A stretch of 64,000 nt of DNA from Melitaea cinxia (Eukaryota; Arthropoda; Insecta; Lepidoptera; Nymphalidae). This document shows, piece after piece, positions 55,161 through 64,000 of the stretch (its first letter is position 1; every line of letters begins with the position of its first letter). The stretch spans positions 17,600,501 through 17,664,500 of the forward strand of contig NC_059399.1 in NCBI RefSeq assembly GCF_905220565.1. The letters are read 5' to 3'. Made by a program: the position numbers and the translations under genes. A model generated the notes under the pieces. The model did no database searches, had not been told where the DNA came from, and was given only the letters and a program-made list of their open reading frames with translations.

Positions 55161-56304
55161 TTTAAAGTTGATTAAAAATAAAATGCTAGTTAATCTTGTT
55201 ACAATAAAAACATTAATCGCTAAAAATATTCCTAATAAAAACTTTTAACTAAATATTAATAAATTAAACTTTATTATTATTTTTATAAATAGAAACACTG
55301 TACAATTCATTATCTTTTATTTAGTGGATTTAAAAAGCCCGAGCCATTACGAGCCACTACGGGCCATTTATCAAATAGCCTGGAAAGCAAAATATAGACG
55401 ATATTGACTACACGATGAAGACTTACAACCTCCTATCAATTTGACCATTGTATTTTTGGACTTCCCATTCTCCATAATCACGTTACGTGTACTGCGTTTT
55501 CGTTCCCCTATACATGTATATGGATGCTAATACGTCGATGTTCTTGCTTATCTACTCATTGCATTCAGTGAAATCAGTTAATTAAAAATAAATCGACTAA
55601 TAAACAAACATAACATTATAAATCAATTCAATAGTTTCCTATAGAAACATCGATAAGACCTTATATCGAGTGGTTACAAAATACCACGCCCATGTAGATG
55701 TCATCACTGGAGATCACAAACATTTAACAAGGCGTGAATAAATTTGTAGCTAGTCGGTGAGGTCGCCACGTTGACCTTTCCGGAAGCAAGGCCAAGTCTC
55801 GATTTGACTCGGATCGTCCGGAAAATTATCGTAATAGTTAAAATTATTAAGCGACATTAACTGGATAGGTATAAATATAATAACACTGCAAAGCTCGGAA
55901 AGGCAAATTTCGATGAAACCCGATATAAGGAATATTTTGGTCAACTCAAATAAGAAAATTTGGTATCCTAAGTACACCGAAGTAGAAATATAAAAGTATT
56001 GATTTTACGAAAATAATGAGGATTATTGAACTATATAATAACGCAGTCACATACTTCATTTTATTTTATTTCTAAGGATTTCTTCTAAAAGGATACCCAT
56101 AGAACTTTATTATTAAGACTAAATGGCGTCTATATTTATCACTGCTACTGCACGTCAAAGTGCTGTGATATTATTTTGGACACACACTTAAAAATGTCAA
56201 GTATATAACAAGATTAGAAGACTTTCTCTGGCAGTTAAATAAAATGCTTGACCCGTTTCACAAGTTGTAGATAACGCTATTCAACGGATGACGGTAATCA
56301 ATAG
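55161..56304. other. No recognised gene
   Basis: AT-rich. The minus-strand frame at 55750-55977 has no recognisable domain. A short GAGCCATTACGAGCCACTAC duplication lies at about 55341. Confidence 0.45.
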
Positions 56305-56440
56305 AGAAGAGTTTTTGAAGTAATATTTCTTTACCCACACTTGACCTCGGGAGTAAGCTGGTGACTGCGTAACGAGAGCGTTACGAAATATGTGATCGTG
56401 CGAGGTGAACGGAGCTAGAGAGAGGTGTGAGCACACATTT
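56305..56440. mobile_element. MITE-I, one end
   Basis: TTTTTGAAGTAATATTTCTT, then GAGTAAGCTGGTGACTGCGT and AACGAGAGCGTTACGAAATA as at 26925. The opposite inverted end is lost. Confidence 0.6.
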
Positions 56441-56624
56441 TTCTAGTGAAACATATGAAGGGCCTGTTCCACCGATTGCAAATAATATCCTGCACCTAAG
56501 TTCCGAATAGACTTTAAAAGTAGGAGATTCTATCTAGGCAATTGGATCTGTCTTTCTTCAAACAATAAACTACAATGTTTTGATTTATATTTGGGAATAG
56601 AAAAATCTCTAAAAAAACAAGTGT

Positions 56625-56720
56625 GCTCTAGATCACACAGCTTAAGTAAAAGTTTTTTGACAATAGGCCTGCACTGTGTCTTAGACATACGAAGTGTATC
56701 TAACTGGCTTTACTAACCCA
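56625..56720. mobile_element. MITE-I fragment
   Basis: AGATCACACAGCTTAAGTAA with AATAGGCCTGCACTGTGTCT and ACATACGAAGTGTATC, matching the left half of 48769. Confidence 0.6.
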
Positions 56721-56861
56721 ACCTACACCATATTACTACTAACTGGGCGAAAAACCTGCGCTAAACGCTATGAATCTAAAAAGTCAAACTCTGCTGAAGT
56801 TGCCTGAAGTAAAATTACTGCTTAAGAACTTCAAGCACTGGTTATACTTGAATATTTGTGT

Positions 56862-57335
56862 TTGCAAACGAAAAAAAAACCGACTTCAATTACATCGACA
56901 AATAATACAACGTAGCTACAAATAGTAAAGTACAGTAGTAAAAATAGTCAAGTAAATACGTGTTATCCAAGATTACTCAGAAATTCTAATCGGATCTCAA
57001 TCAAATTTAAATGAGACTATATTACAAATATTAGCTTTCGATTAAAATAAGAATCATCAAAATCGATAAACCTCGTAATAAGTTATACGGTTTAATATAA
57101 CGTAAGTCGACGAAAAAATAGTCAAGTAGATACGCATTATTAAATATAACTCGAGAACTACTTGTCAAATTTCAATAAAATTTAAATGAGACCAAATGAC
57201 ACGCAACACCTTTCTCCAACCACACCAACTCATCGAAATCGGTCCAACCAGTCAAAAGTTCTGAAGTAGCATACATAAAAAATAGAATCGAGTTGAGAAC
57301 CTCCGCCTTTTTTGGAAGTCGGTTAAAACACAAGG
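56862..57335 (+). repeat. Repeat-G without internal 142-bp unit
   Basis: Starts ACCGACTTCAATTACATCGA after TTTGCAAACGAAAAAAAA and ends CTTTTTTGGAAGTCGGTT. The inverted 9-bp ends are ACCGACTTC and GAAGTCGGT. The unit seen at 23011 is absent. Confidence 0.75.
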
Positions 57336-57544
57336 CACGAACGCTTCAGAATCTCTTCAAAATACAGATTTTATGCTAGGATGAAGACTTAACAAAAACT
57401 GCACCTTCAAGATTAACAGTGGATAACACAACTTAAAGTGTGTTAAGTCTCCAATTATGTTAGCTATTATGAAAATAATACATACTTTTACTAAACAGCA
57501 ATACAAGATCTTGACTATAAAAATAGAACATCTTTTCTTTTAAA
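57336..57544. other. AT-rich spacer
   Basis: Nothing recognised. Confidence 0.4.
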
Positions 57545-57748
57545 AATAAAATTCTCGTGTCACAATGTTAGATACAATAATCCTCCGAAACGACTGGACC
57601 GATTTTTATGAAATTTTGTGTGCATATCGGGTACGTCTGGGAAATGAGAATCGGCCAACATCTATTTTTATACAGCTAAGTTATAAGGGGAAGGATTAAG
57701 AGGGGTTAATAACATATATAGCAAAACAACGTTTGCGGGCAAAGCTAG
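57545..57748 (+). mobile_element. Helitron-like element, third subfamily, short form
   Basis: Begins AATAAAATTCTCGTGTCACA and ends CAACGTTTGCGGGCAAAGCT then AGA. The same short form as 11113-11313. The terminus is decayed from CTAGT to CTAGA. Confidence 0.65.
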
Positions 57749-58239
57749 AATTTACATAAAATAAATCTGTTTCATATTAAGCTATTTATTATGACCCAGA
57801 ACACAATTAACTGACCTTCGTAAAAATTTATTGAATTTTTTTTCTATGTAAATCAGAGTTATCAAAATAAAAAAGTGATTTATCATTTTAATCTCTTACC
57901 ATTTTAGACACAATTAACTATATCCATTGAATACACTAAAGCGTTATTTTTTTTTTAAATATTTTCTATAATGTATTACGATTTTATTTATTTAATAATT
58001 TCAGTCTAAATGAAATATATCTTAATCAGTGCAGTAGATGATTTATCGATTTAACTATAATAAAATAAAATAAAAATACAAATTTTAATTTTGATAGACA
58101 AATATGCAAACATATACATTTAAGAGTATTCTAGTAAAAACCAGATCAAATATTTTATTTAGTACTTCTTAGGGGAAACGCGAACAGATAGACAAATAGA
58201 CAGACGTTAGAGGGGGGGAGGCCTTGTTTTATAACATAT
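57749..58239. other. No recognised feature
   Basis: AT-rich spacer. Confidence 0.45.
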
Positions 58240-58400
58240 CAAAATAAAAAATATCTTTATTTAAACCGGCTTTAAAAGCACCTTCGAATCGTCAACTACA
58301 ATTTAAGACTATTAATTTTTAAAGTTAAGCTACCACCAATTGCACCGAATAGCAGATTCTGCAAAAAAAAAACGGTAAAAAAGCTCAGCAGTTACTCTTT
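58240..58400 (-). repeat. Repeat-H, likely LINE 3' UTR
   Basis: AATATCTTTATTTAAACCGG, CTTTAAAAGCACCTTCGAAT and GCTACCACCAATTGCACCGA align with the 20965 copy. Confidence 0.6.
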
Positions 58401-58454
58401 AAAAAAATATTAGCGGTGTTTTTATACAAATATGGTAATATCTTGCATGAAATA

Positions 58455-58571
58455 CTAGATCGTTCAATAAGTCCCGAGACTAACCTGGAAATGGCGCATA
58501 TATTAAAAACTCTTTTGATTTTTAAAAAGTACTGGCTATCAATACAAGAATATGTGTCAAATTTTTAAAAA
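58455..58571 (+). mobile_element. Mariner left-end fragment, 117 bp
   Basis: Identical or nearly so to the first 117 bp of the mariners at 40501 and 59166, preceded by TA (58453-58454) and stopping at a poly(A) stretch (about 58571). The rest of the element and the right inverted repeat are absent. It lies ~600 bp upstream of the full second copy, in the same orientation. Confidence 0.9.
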
Positions 58572-58627
58572 GAGTTTGAGTTGTGACGAAAATCGCAAGA
58601 TCTGATTATGATTTTATAAATGATAAA

Positions 58628-58996
58628 CTATGAGTAACGATCGCTATCAGGTGTACATGATAACAACCGGGACCGACGGCTTAACGTGCTCTCTGAGGCA
58701 CGGTGGGGAGACCCCACAAGGACTGCACAAACACCCAGATCACGGCAAACACCTGTATGGCCAATACAAATGTTTGTCATGTGCGGGGATCGAACCCGCA
58801 ACCGCCAGCGCAACAGGTACAATCCATGGCTGTAACCGTTGCGCCAACTCGGTGTCACCTGATAGCGATCGTTACTCATAGTAGGGAATATATCCGCCAA
58901 CCTGCATTGGAGCAGCGTGGTGGATTAAGCTCTAATCCTTCTCCTACATGGGGAATGAAGCCTATGCCCAGTAGTGGGATATTACAGGCTGAAGCG
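58628..58996 (+). mobile_element. SINE-5 with inverted 5' segment (369 bp)
   Basis: Flanked by the 11-bp duplication TAAATGATAAA (58617-58627 and 58997-59007). The first part (58628 to about 58856) is the SINE-5 head and middle in reverse orientation, including A and B boxes on the minus strand. The second part (from about 58856) is the 3' body forward to the RTE-like tail. The 26 bp at the breakpoint occur twice, inverted, at 58628-58653 and 58856-58881 (GAGTAACGATCGCTATCAGG on the left). 369 bp equals the 343 bp of the 29391 copy plus 26. Open frames here are not genes. Confidence 0.9.
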
Positions 58997-59034
58997 TAAA
59001 TGATAAAAAAAATGCAACTCGTAATTTAATAAAG

Positions 59035-59165
59035 TGTGTTATATTTAATCTTTAAATAAATTTATTTATATTCAGAAACTTCGAACCAAGACTCATCGTT
59101 TTCAAAAATACATTTATTTTCACTTTATTTGTAAGTTTATATTACTCGTATAATACGATATAGTA
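59035..59165 (-). repeat. Unclassified ~130-bp repeat, copy 2
   Basis: Inverse of 51716-51850. The second mariner is inserted at its right edge. Confidence 0.75.
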
Positions 59166-60461
59166 CTAGATCGTTCAATAAGTCCCGAGACTAACCTGGA
59201 AATGGCGCATATATTAAAAACTCTTTTGATTTTTAAAGAGTACTGGCTATCAATACAAGAATATGTGTCAAATTTTTAAAAATGGAACAATAAAATTATT
59301 GATTTTGAAACATTTAAGTGACGCTACGGTTGTAATTTCGATACAATGGAAAAAAACGAGTTTCGCGTGTTGATAAAACATTGTTTTTTAATGGGAAAAA
59401 ATACCGTTGAAGCACAGCAATGGCTTATAAAATGTTATGCAGGATCAGCTCCCTCTAAAGCAACCATTTGTCGGTGGTATGCCGACTTCAAACACGGTTG
59501 CATGGACACCAATGATAGGGAACGCTCAGGTCGTCCAAATGAAGCAGTGACTCAACAAAATATTAACCAAGTCCTCAAAATCGTATTGGAAGATCGGAAG
59601 GTAAAAGTGCGAGAGATAGCCGAGATAGTGAAGATTTCAGCTGGTAGTGTTTTCACTATTTTACATAAAAATTTGGCCATGTAAAAGCTTTTTTCTAAGT
59701 GGGTGCCGCGTTTGCTTACAACTAATCAAAAGGAACAACGTATCAATGATTCAGAGCGATGTTTGGCGCTGATGAATCATAATAAAAAGGATTTTTTTAC
59801 ATCGTTTTGTAACAATGGATGAAACCTGGATATACCATTTCACTCCGGAATCCAAACGGCAGGCAGCGGAGTGGAGAGCGGCTGGTGAAAGCCGCCCGAA
59901 GCGTCCAAAGACTCAGAAATCGGCCGGTAAGGTTATGGCGTCTATATTTTGGGATGCGCATGGAATACTTTTCATCGACTACCTTGAAAAGGGGCAAAAT
60001 ATAAATAGTGACTATTACATGTGCTTATTGGAGCGATTGAAGTACGAAATTGCGGATAAACGGCCTCACATGAACAAAAAGAAAGTGGTGTTTCACCAGG
60101 ACAACGCGCCTTGTCACAAGTCCGTGAGAACGATGGCCAAAATTAACGAATTGGGCTTCGAATTGCTTCCTCATCCCCCTTATTCGCTAGACTTGGCCAT
60201 CAGCGATTACTGGCTGTTTGCAGACCTCAAAAAAATGCTTCAGGGTAAGAAATTTGACTCAAATAGTGAAGTTATCGCAGCAACGGAGGCTTATTTTGAA
60301 GCCAAAGACAAATCGTTCTACACACATAGGATAGAAAAGTTAGAAAAGCGTTGGAGGGACTGTATCGCTCTTGGAGGAGACTATGTTGATGAATAAAAAT
60401 TTAATTTTATAAAAAAGACCTTTTTTTAGTACTTAGTCTCGGGACTTATTGAACCACGTGT
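59166..60461 (+). mobile_element. Mariner (irritans-type), second copy, defective
   Basis: 1296 bp flanked by TA at 59164-59165 and 60462-60463. Inverted ends are as in copy 1, and the right inner end (GTCTCGGGACTTATTGAACC) matches the left better than in copy 1. The sequence differs from copy 1 at few positions. Its transposase gene is broken. Confidence 0.95.
59346..60396 (+). pseudogene. Mariner transposase pseudogene
   Basis: Collinear with the intact gene at 40681. Codon 113 (AAA in copy 1) is TAA at 59682-59684. One extra T in a T run near 59791-59797 shifts the frame before the first catalytic Asp. The downstream frame from 59815 keeps MDETW, HQDNAPCH and SDYWLF, so all three catalytic Asp codons survive, but two prolines near the third are changed (YSLDLAIS). 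No full-length transposase can be made. The ends are intact, so a transposase supplied in trans could in principle still recognise it. Confidence 0.95.
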
Positions 60462-60529
60462 TATAGTTGAACATATAGTTGAACATTTATATGACTTATA
60501 ATTTTTAAAACCTTAACCGTCACATGATG

Positions 60530-60717
60530 GCCGCTGAGCAGATGTGTGAGGAGTGGAGACCGCGTGCTGGCAAACGCAGTGTGAGACAGCTCCGGCCCGC
60601 TGGACCGACGATCTACGTAAGATTACCATTGGTGGCTGGATGAGGATGGTGGAAAACCGAGATGTCTGGCGCGAACTTCGGGAAGCCTATGTCCAACAGT
60701 GGACTGCGATAGGCTGA
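60530..60717 (+). pseudogene. RTE-type LINE C-terminal end, frameshifted
   Basis: EWRPRAGKRSVR, then a frame change, then RWTDDLRKI and GGWMRMVENRDVWRELREAY with VQQWTAIG and stop at 60715-60717. Same protein end as 35560. The upstream part of the polyprotein is missing (5'-truncated). The last ~50 bp equal the tail of SINE-3. Confidence 0.75.
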
Positions 60718-60984
60718 AGTGTGTGTGAGTGGTCACAATGAAGACTTTTATTTTTACAGAACTTACCACTATTGTAATTATGAAGACCTGATATTCCGAC
60801 GACGTTACAGACGCCAGTGTGTGTTGTTCTCTCATATACCGTTTATACCAACATTTTACATGAATGACGATCAAACATACAACCGCTGGCGAAATAGTAA
60901 CCTGCTATTATCACTACGAAAATTCGTGGTCAAGAAAAAAACTCTATATAAAAGAATAAAATATTCACAATATATATTATATTT
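60718..60984. other. AT-rich spacer
   Basis: The frame at 60719-61027 crosses into SINE-4 and has no recognisable domain. Confidence 0.4.
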
Positions 60985-61292
60985 TTTATATACAACTGGG
61001 TCGGCAACAAGCATACGTCTTGCTTGATCGTAAGTGATTACGGTAACTCGACAGCTGCAACAACAAAAGCATTGCAAGCGCGTTGCCGACCCAACCCCCA
61101 ATCCCACCCAGAAGCTGTACCTACCTAAATGACCACGGGAACACAACATTGCCAAAAAGCAGTATTATTTAGCATACTTCGACTTACAGAAGGTCACAGG
61201 ATCTTCTGTAAGGTGGAAGTACTTCCTCAATTGGATTACTTCAGATTTTGAACAGGATATTTACTTCTGTACCCTACCTCAGTTAACTTTGC
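60985..61292 (-). mobile_element. SINE-4, full length, diverged
   Basis: Minus-strand reading from TTAACTGAGGTAGGGTACAG to GTTGCCGACCCAGTTGTATA and poly(A). It contains a local duplication of CTTCTGTAAG around 61190-61212. Confidence 0.8.
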
Positions 61293-61824
61293 CTAAATTT
61301 AACTTTCCGTGTTCATAACAACTTATAGTGTTAAAATTATTGCGTATTTGTAAGATTTTCCAACAACCGTTTTCTTTTACATTGAAATGTTATGACCACC
61401 ATCGACTGTCCACCAACTATCAACTCAAGGCCCGTTCTTATATCTTTTAAAACAATTCGTTTTACTTACGATCAGTTAAATATGAATAAGGGCATCAAGA
61501 GCTATATATTGTGAACTAAGCTCGTCTTCATCTCTTGAGCAATGTCAGTCGTCAGTATGTCTATTATTATTTTAATAATTCAATTTCGCCTACACACTTG
61601 TCTACCGCCTACATATAATAAAAAACCTGCATATTTGATAGTCATTTTCCTTATAAGAAATAGATTAATAGAATCTAGTGTTATTCAATAGTTTATAATA
61701 ATTTTTATCCGACATAAAAAATTGGGAGGTTATAACCCGATTATACTTTGTACGTTTTTTTTCTTTATATTTTTGTGTTACCCACACATTAGGAAATTCT
61801 AAACATTTACCGATTGTACTTTTT
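61293..61824. other. No recognised gene; one short shared sequence
   Basis: AT-rich. 61765-61805 repeats the GTGTTACCCACACATTAGG block of 9718-9756. Confidence 0.5.
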
Positions 61825-61987
61825 GACTAGCCTGTTGGCTCAGTTTGCAGTGACCCTACTTTCTGCGCTGTACGGTGGTTGCGGTCAACTCCCGTCTCGA
61901 GTATAGGTTTGATATATGTATTTATATATTATAAAAGTATTATTTATATGTATTTATTGAAAAAAAATATTTATAACAGTCGATAAC
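61825..61987 (+). mobile_element. SINE-1, truncated at 3' side
   Basis: GACTAGCCTGTTGGCTCAGT head, a decayed B box, TCGAGTATAGGTTTGATATA and ATAACAGTCGATAAC. The terminal ~60 bp are missing: the poly(T) end of the next element begins at 61988. Confidence 0.7.
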
Positions 61988-63088
61988 TTTTTTTTTTTTT
62001 TTATACTAAGATAGGCTTGCGTTTGACCACTATTTCACCTGATGATAAGTGAAAATGCGGTCTAAGATGGAGCACGCTTACCTAGAAGTAACCTATTCAC
62101 TCGCGACTTAAAGATCCCCAGGTTATAATTTTCTGGAAACACAGACGCTGGTAGAGAGTTCCATTCTTTGGCTGTACGGATCAAGAATGTACTAGCGAAT
62201 CGCTTAGTGCGTATAAGGGGAATGTCAACCATATAAGGGTGGCGTAACGCAGAGCGTCTGGTTGTACGATGATGGAAGGGGGCAGGGGGAATCAGGTTAT
62301 GGAGTTCCTGCGCACACTCTCCGAAGTGTATCCGATAAAATACCGACAGGCCGGCCACCCTCCGTCGATGACGCAAGCTTTGCAGCTTTGCAGCGACCAG
62401 TGCATCATCACCGATGAGCCTCCTGGCTCGTCTGTCAATCGACTCGAGAAGCTCCAGCTGGTACTTGGCTGAGCCATCCCAAAGATGAGAGCAGTACTCC
62501 ATGCATGATCGAACTTGCGCTTGATATAAATTTAGAAGCTGTTCCGGAGTGAAGTACTGTCTCACCTTCGAGAGGACGCCCAGTTTTCTGGCAGCTGTTT
62601 GGGCCTTCGTCTCTATGTATGAGCCGAAATTGAGGGTGGATGACAAAGTAACGCCAAGAAGCTCTAGGCGGCCGGTTATGGGCACGGGTACACCTCGGAA
62701 AGAGGGAGTCAGATGGAAAGGACTCCGCTTTGCCGAAAAAAGACACGCCTGGGTCTTAGAGGCGTTGAACTTGACCAGGTTTGCGTCACCCCAATCGGAG
62801 ACAGCTTTAAGGGACAAGTTCAGACGCTGAATCATAGCTTCCCTCAGCGATTGGATCTCAGACCCACTCGCTCGTGCGTTGGACACGTAACGCTCGACAA
62901 CGGTGCTGTCATCTGCATACCCAAAGGTTCCGGGCTTGAGCAGGTCATTGATGTGCAGCAAGAATAGCGTTGCCGAGAGTACAGACCCCTGAGGAACCCC
63001 GGCATTGATGGCCAAACGATCGGAATCGCAACCGTCTATAACTACGCGGATCGATCGATCCCTCAGGAAGTCAGATATCCATGGCAAG
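61988..63088 (-). mobile_element. Jockey/CR1-type LINE, 5'-truncated
   Basis: Minus-strand element with a 15-nt poly(A) tail (T run 61988-62002), ~60 bp of 3' UTR and the 3' half of the reverse transcriptase gene. It ends abruptly near 63088, where an R1-type sequence in the opposite orientation begins. Confidence 0.85.
62062..63087 (-). CDS. Non-LTR reverse transcriptase, C-terminal half
   Basis: Open for 341 codons with no defect. RT motifs: NAGVPQGSVLSATLF (28-42), catalytic FGYADDSTV (55-63) and LVKFNASKTQ (104-113), then the thumb region beginning LELLGVTLSS and a C-terminal tail with RTAKEWNSLPASVFPENYNL near residue 310. The fingers part of the RT and the AP endonuclease are absent. 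There is no RNase H after the RT. These features suit the Jockey/CR1 group. The apparent first codon is TTG and not a true start; the frame merely begins at the truncation. The long open frame suggests a young insertion. RT would copy the element's RNA at a nicked chromosomal target. Confidence 0.9.
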   Translation of the reverse strand: MPWISDFLRDRSIRVVIDGCDSDRLAINAGVPQGSVLSATLFLLHINDLLKPGTFGYADDSTVVERYVSNARASGSEIQSLREAMIQRLNLSLKAVSDWGDANLVKFNASKTQACLFSAKRSPFHLTPSFRGVPVPITGRLELLGVTLSSTLNFGSYIETKAQTAARKLGVLSKVRQYFTPEQLLNLYQAQVRSCMEYCSHLWDGSAKYQLELLESIDRRARRLIGDDALVAAKLQSLRHRRRVAGLSVFYRIHFGECAQELHNLIPPAPFHHRTTRRSALRHPYMVDIPLIRTKRFASTFLIRTAKEWNSLPASVFPENYNLGIFKSRVNRLLLGKRAPS

Positions 63089-64000
63089 AAAGTCGAAGGA
63101 GGGCTCTATTAACATCTTGAGCGACTCTAGATCGTCACTCGATCTACTTAGGAGTCCTTCGGCAACTCACCCTCTGGCCATTGAGATGAAGAGTTGCATC
63201 AGGCAGATCCATGAGGAAAATAGGACAGTGCGGTTCTTTTGGTTGAAGGCTCACGTGGGAACACCGGGCAATGAAAGAGCGGACGAATTGGCCAAAAAGG
63301 CGGCCCTTACTAAGAAAACAGCCCCTGACTACGATAAAGTACCTATATCGTACGTCAGACGGCTGATACGGGAAGAGACCGTCAGATTGTGGCAGGAAAG
63401 ATACAATTCTTCGGAAACTGGATCGGTTACGAAAATATTCCTACCAGATGCAAAGACCGCTTGCAAACTGGTAAGGAAATCGGCGCTTACACCTGTCGAC
63501 ACACAGATTCTGACCGGCCACGGAGGATTTGCGGCGTATCTTCACAGATTCCACCTCCGAGACGGTCCTTCGTGTATTTGCGATCCGGATTGCGAGGAGA
63601 CGATTCTACATATCATATTGGAATGCCCGAGATTTAGCAAAGAGAGACTGGATTTGGAAATAAAACTCCAGAAGAGACTAGAGCAATCTTCGCTCCACAC
63701 CATCATGGAGAATGATGCCGAAAGGGCTGTCTTCCTCGCATTCGCAAGAAGCGCCGCATCAAGGGCTGCCAAAAGAAATGGCTCAACCACTCTACCTCTA
63801 GCTGTGACATCCGTACCACAGACCACACACACAGTCACCGCAAATACAAATACAATTACACATACACAAACACAACAAACAGATCGGTCGACTACCGTGC
63901 CTGCCATTCAGTGCCCACAACCCCGAACGCTGCTGGGCCACATCACCCAGACCATCCGGTCTCCTCTGCTGAAGATTATACAGAGGAGGGCCAATCAAAA
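63084..64000 (+). CDS. R1/I-group LINE: RNase H and zinc knuckle (partial)
   Basis: Frame open without a stop from about 63081 to the window end, so both ends are incomplete. It starts within RNase H: INILSDSRSSLDLL is the third catalytic region (Asp in SDS, about 63120-63128), and FWLKAHVGTPGNERADELAK the fourth (His and Asp). The first two RNase H regions, RT and endonuclease are missing, so the copy is 5'-truncated. A Cys-His cluster follows: CICDPDC, ETILH, ILEC (63573-63626), as in R1-type proteins. After about 63790 the frame is Thr/Gln-rich (THTQTQQT), which may be a C-terminal tail. Clade placement is by motif recognition and the exact lineage is uncertain. Confidence 0.8.

Noticed and set aside
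62269..62967. Plus-strand and alternative minus-strand frames over the reverse transcriptase
   Set aside because: They are shadows of the 341-codon minus-strand RT frame, which carries the YADD motif.
63389..63998. Frames at 63389-63637 (plus), 63542-63907 and 63798-63998 (minus)
   Set aside because: They overlap the long plus-strand RNase H and zinc-knuckle frame and lack motifs.
61988..64000. A single LINE with a twin-priming inversion joining RT (minus) and RNase H (plus)
   Set aside because: The minus-strand part has its own C-terminus, stop, 3' UTR and poly(A), and its RT is of a type without RNase H, so two different elements are more likely.

Overview
The window is 64 kb of AT-rich eukaryotic DNA that is almost wholly intergenic or intronic and packed with transposable elements. 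The repeat set points to Lepidoptera, probably a butterfly: Helitron-type elements ending in CTAGT after a GC-rich hairpin, tRNA-derived SINEs, SINEs carrying RTE-type 3' tails, and an ACCGACTTC-ended repeat. I found no host protein-coding gene, rRNA or genuine tRNA gene. Family names below (SINE-1 to SINE-5, Repeat-G, Repeat-H, MITE-I, Heli) are working labels, built only by comparing copies inside this window.

Layout. From 1 to 40 kb there are scattered short elements in AT-rich DNA: SINE-3 copies with target-site duplications (2.7, 3.8, 15.5, 34.4, 37.8 kb), SINE-4 fragments, SINE-1 and SINE-2 with pol III boxes, Helitron-like elements (5.7, 6.2, 7.8, 10.8-11.3, 14.0, 14.8, 28.7, 32.1, 34.9 kb), Repeat-G (22.8-23.6 kb is the longest copy), a small MITE family, a frameshifted retroelement C-terminal domain (31.1-31.7 kb), a perfect 21-bp hairpin (30.4 kb) and a full-length SINE-5 (29.4 kb). 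At 40.5-41.8 kb an irritans-type mariner with an intact 349-aa DD34D transposase sits inside a SINE-1. At 42.7-43.2 kb a SINE-3 sits inside a SINE-2. At 51.9-53.7 kb there is a Helitron cluster with a 282-bp tandem repeat. At 58.4-60.5 kb there is a mariner left-end fragment, a SINE-5 whose 5' two thirds is inverted, and a second, broken mariner. From 62.0 kb to the end, a 5'-truncated Jockey/CR1-type reverse transcriptase (minus strand) meets, head to head, a 5'-truncated R1/I-group RNase H and zinc-knuckle fragment (plus strand) that runs off the window.

How the elements relate. The RTE-type LINE ends (35.6, 50.9, 60.6 kb) share their last ~50 bp with SINE-3, and in a related form with SINE-5, so these SINEs are probably mobilised by RTE machinery. 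Flanking duplications of 5-14 bp and 5' truncations agree with target-primed reverse transcription. Two mariner copies that differ at few positions suggest recent mariner activity. A single weak candidate for host function is a GC-rich TATA-plus-splice-donor arrangement on the minus strand near 25.9 kb.
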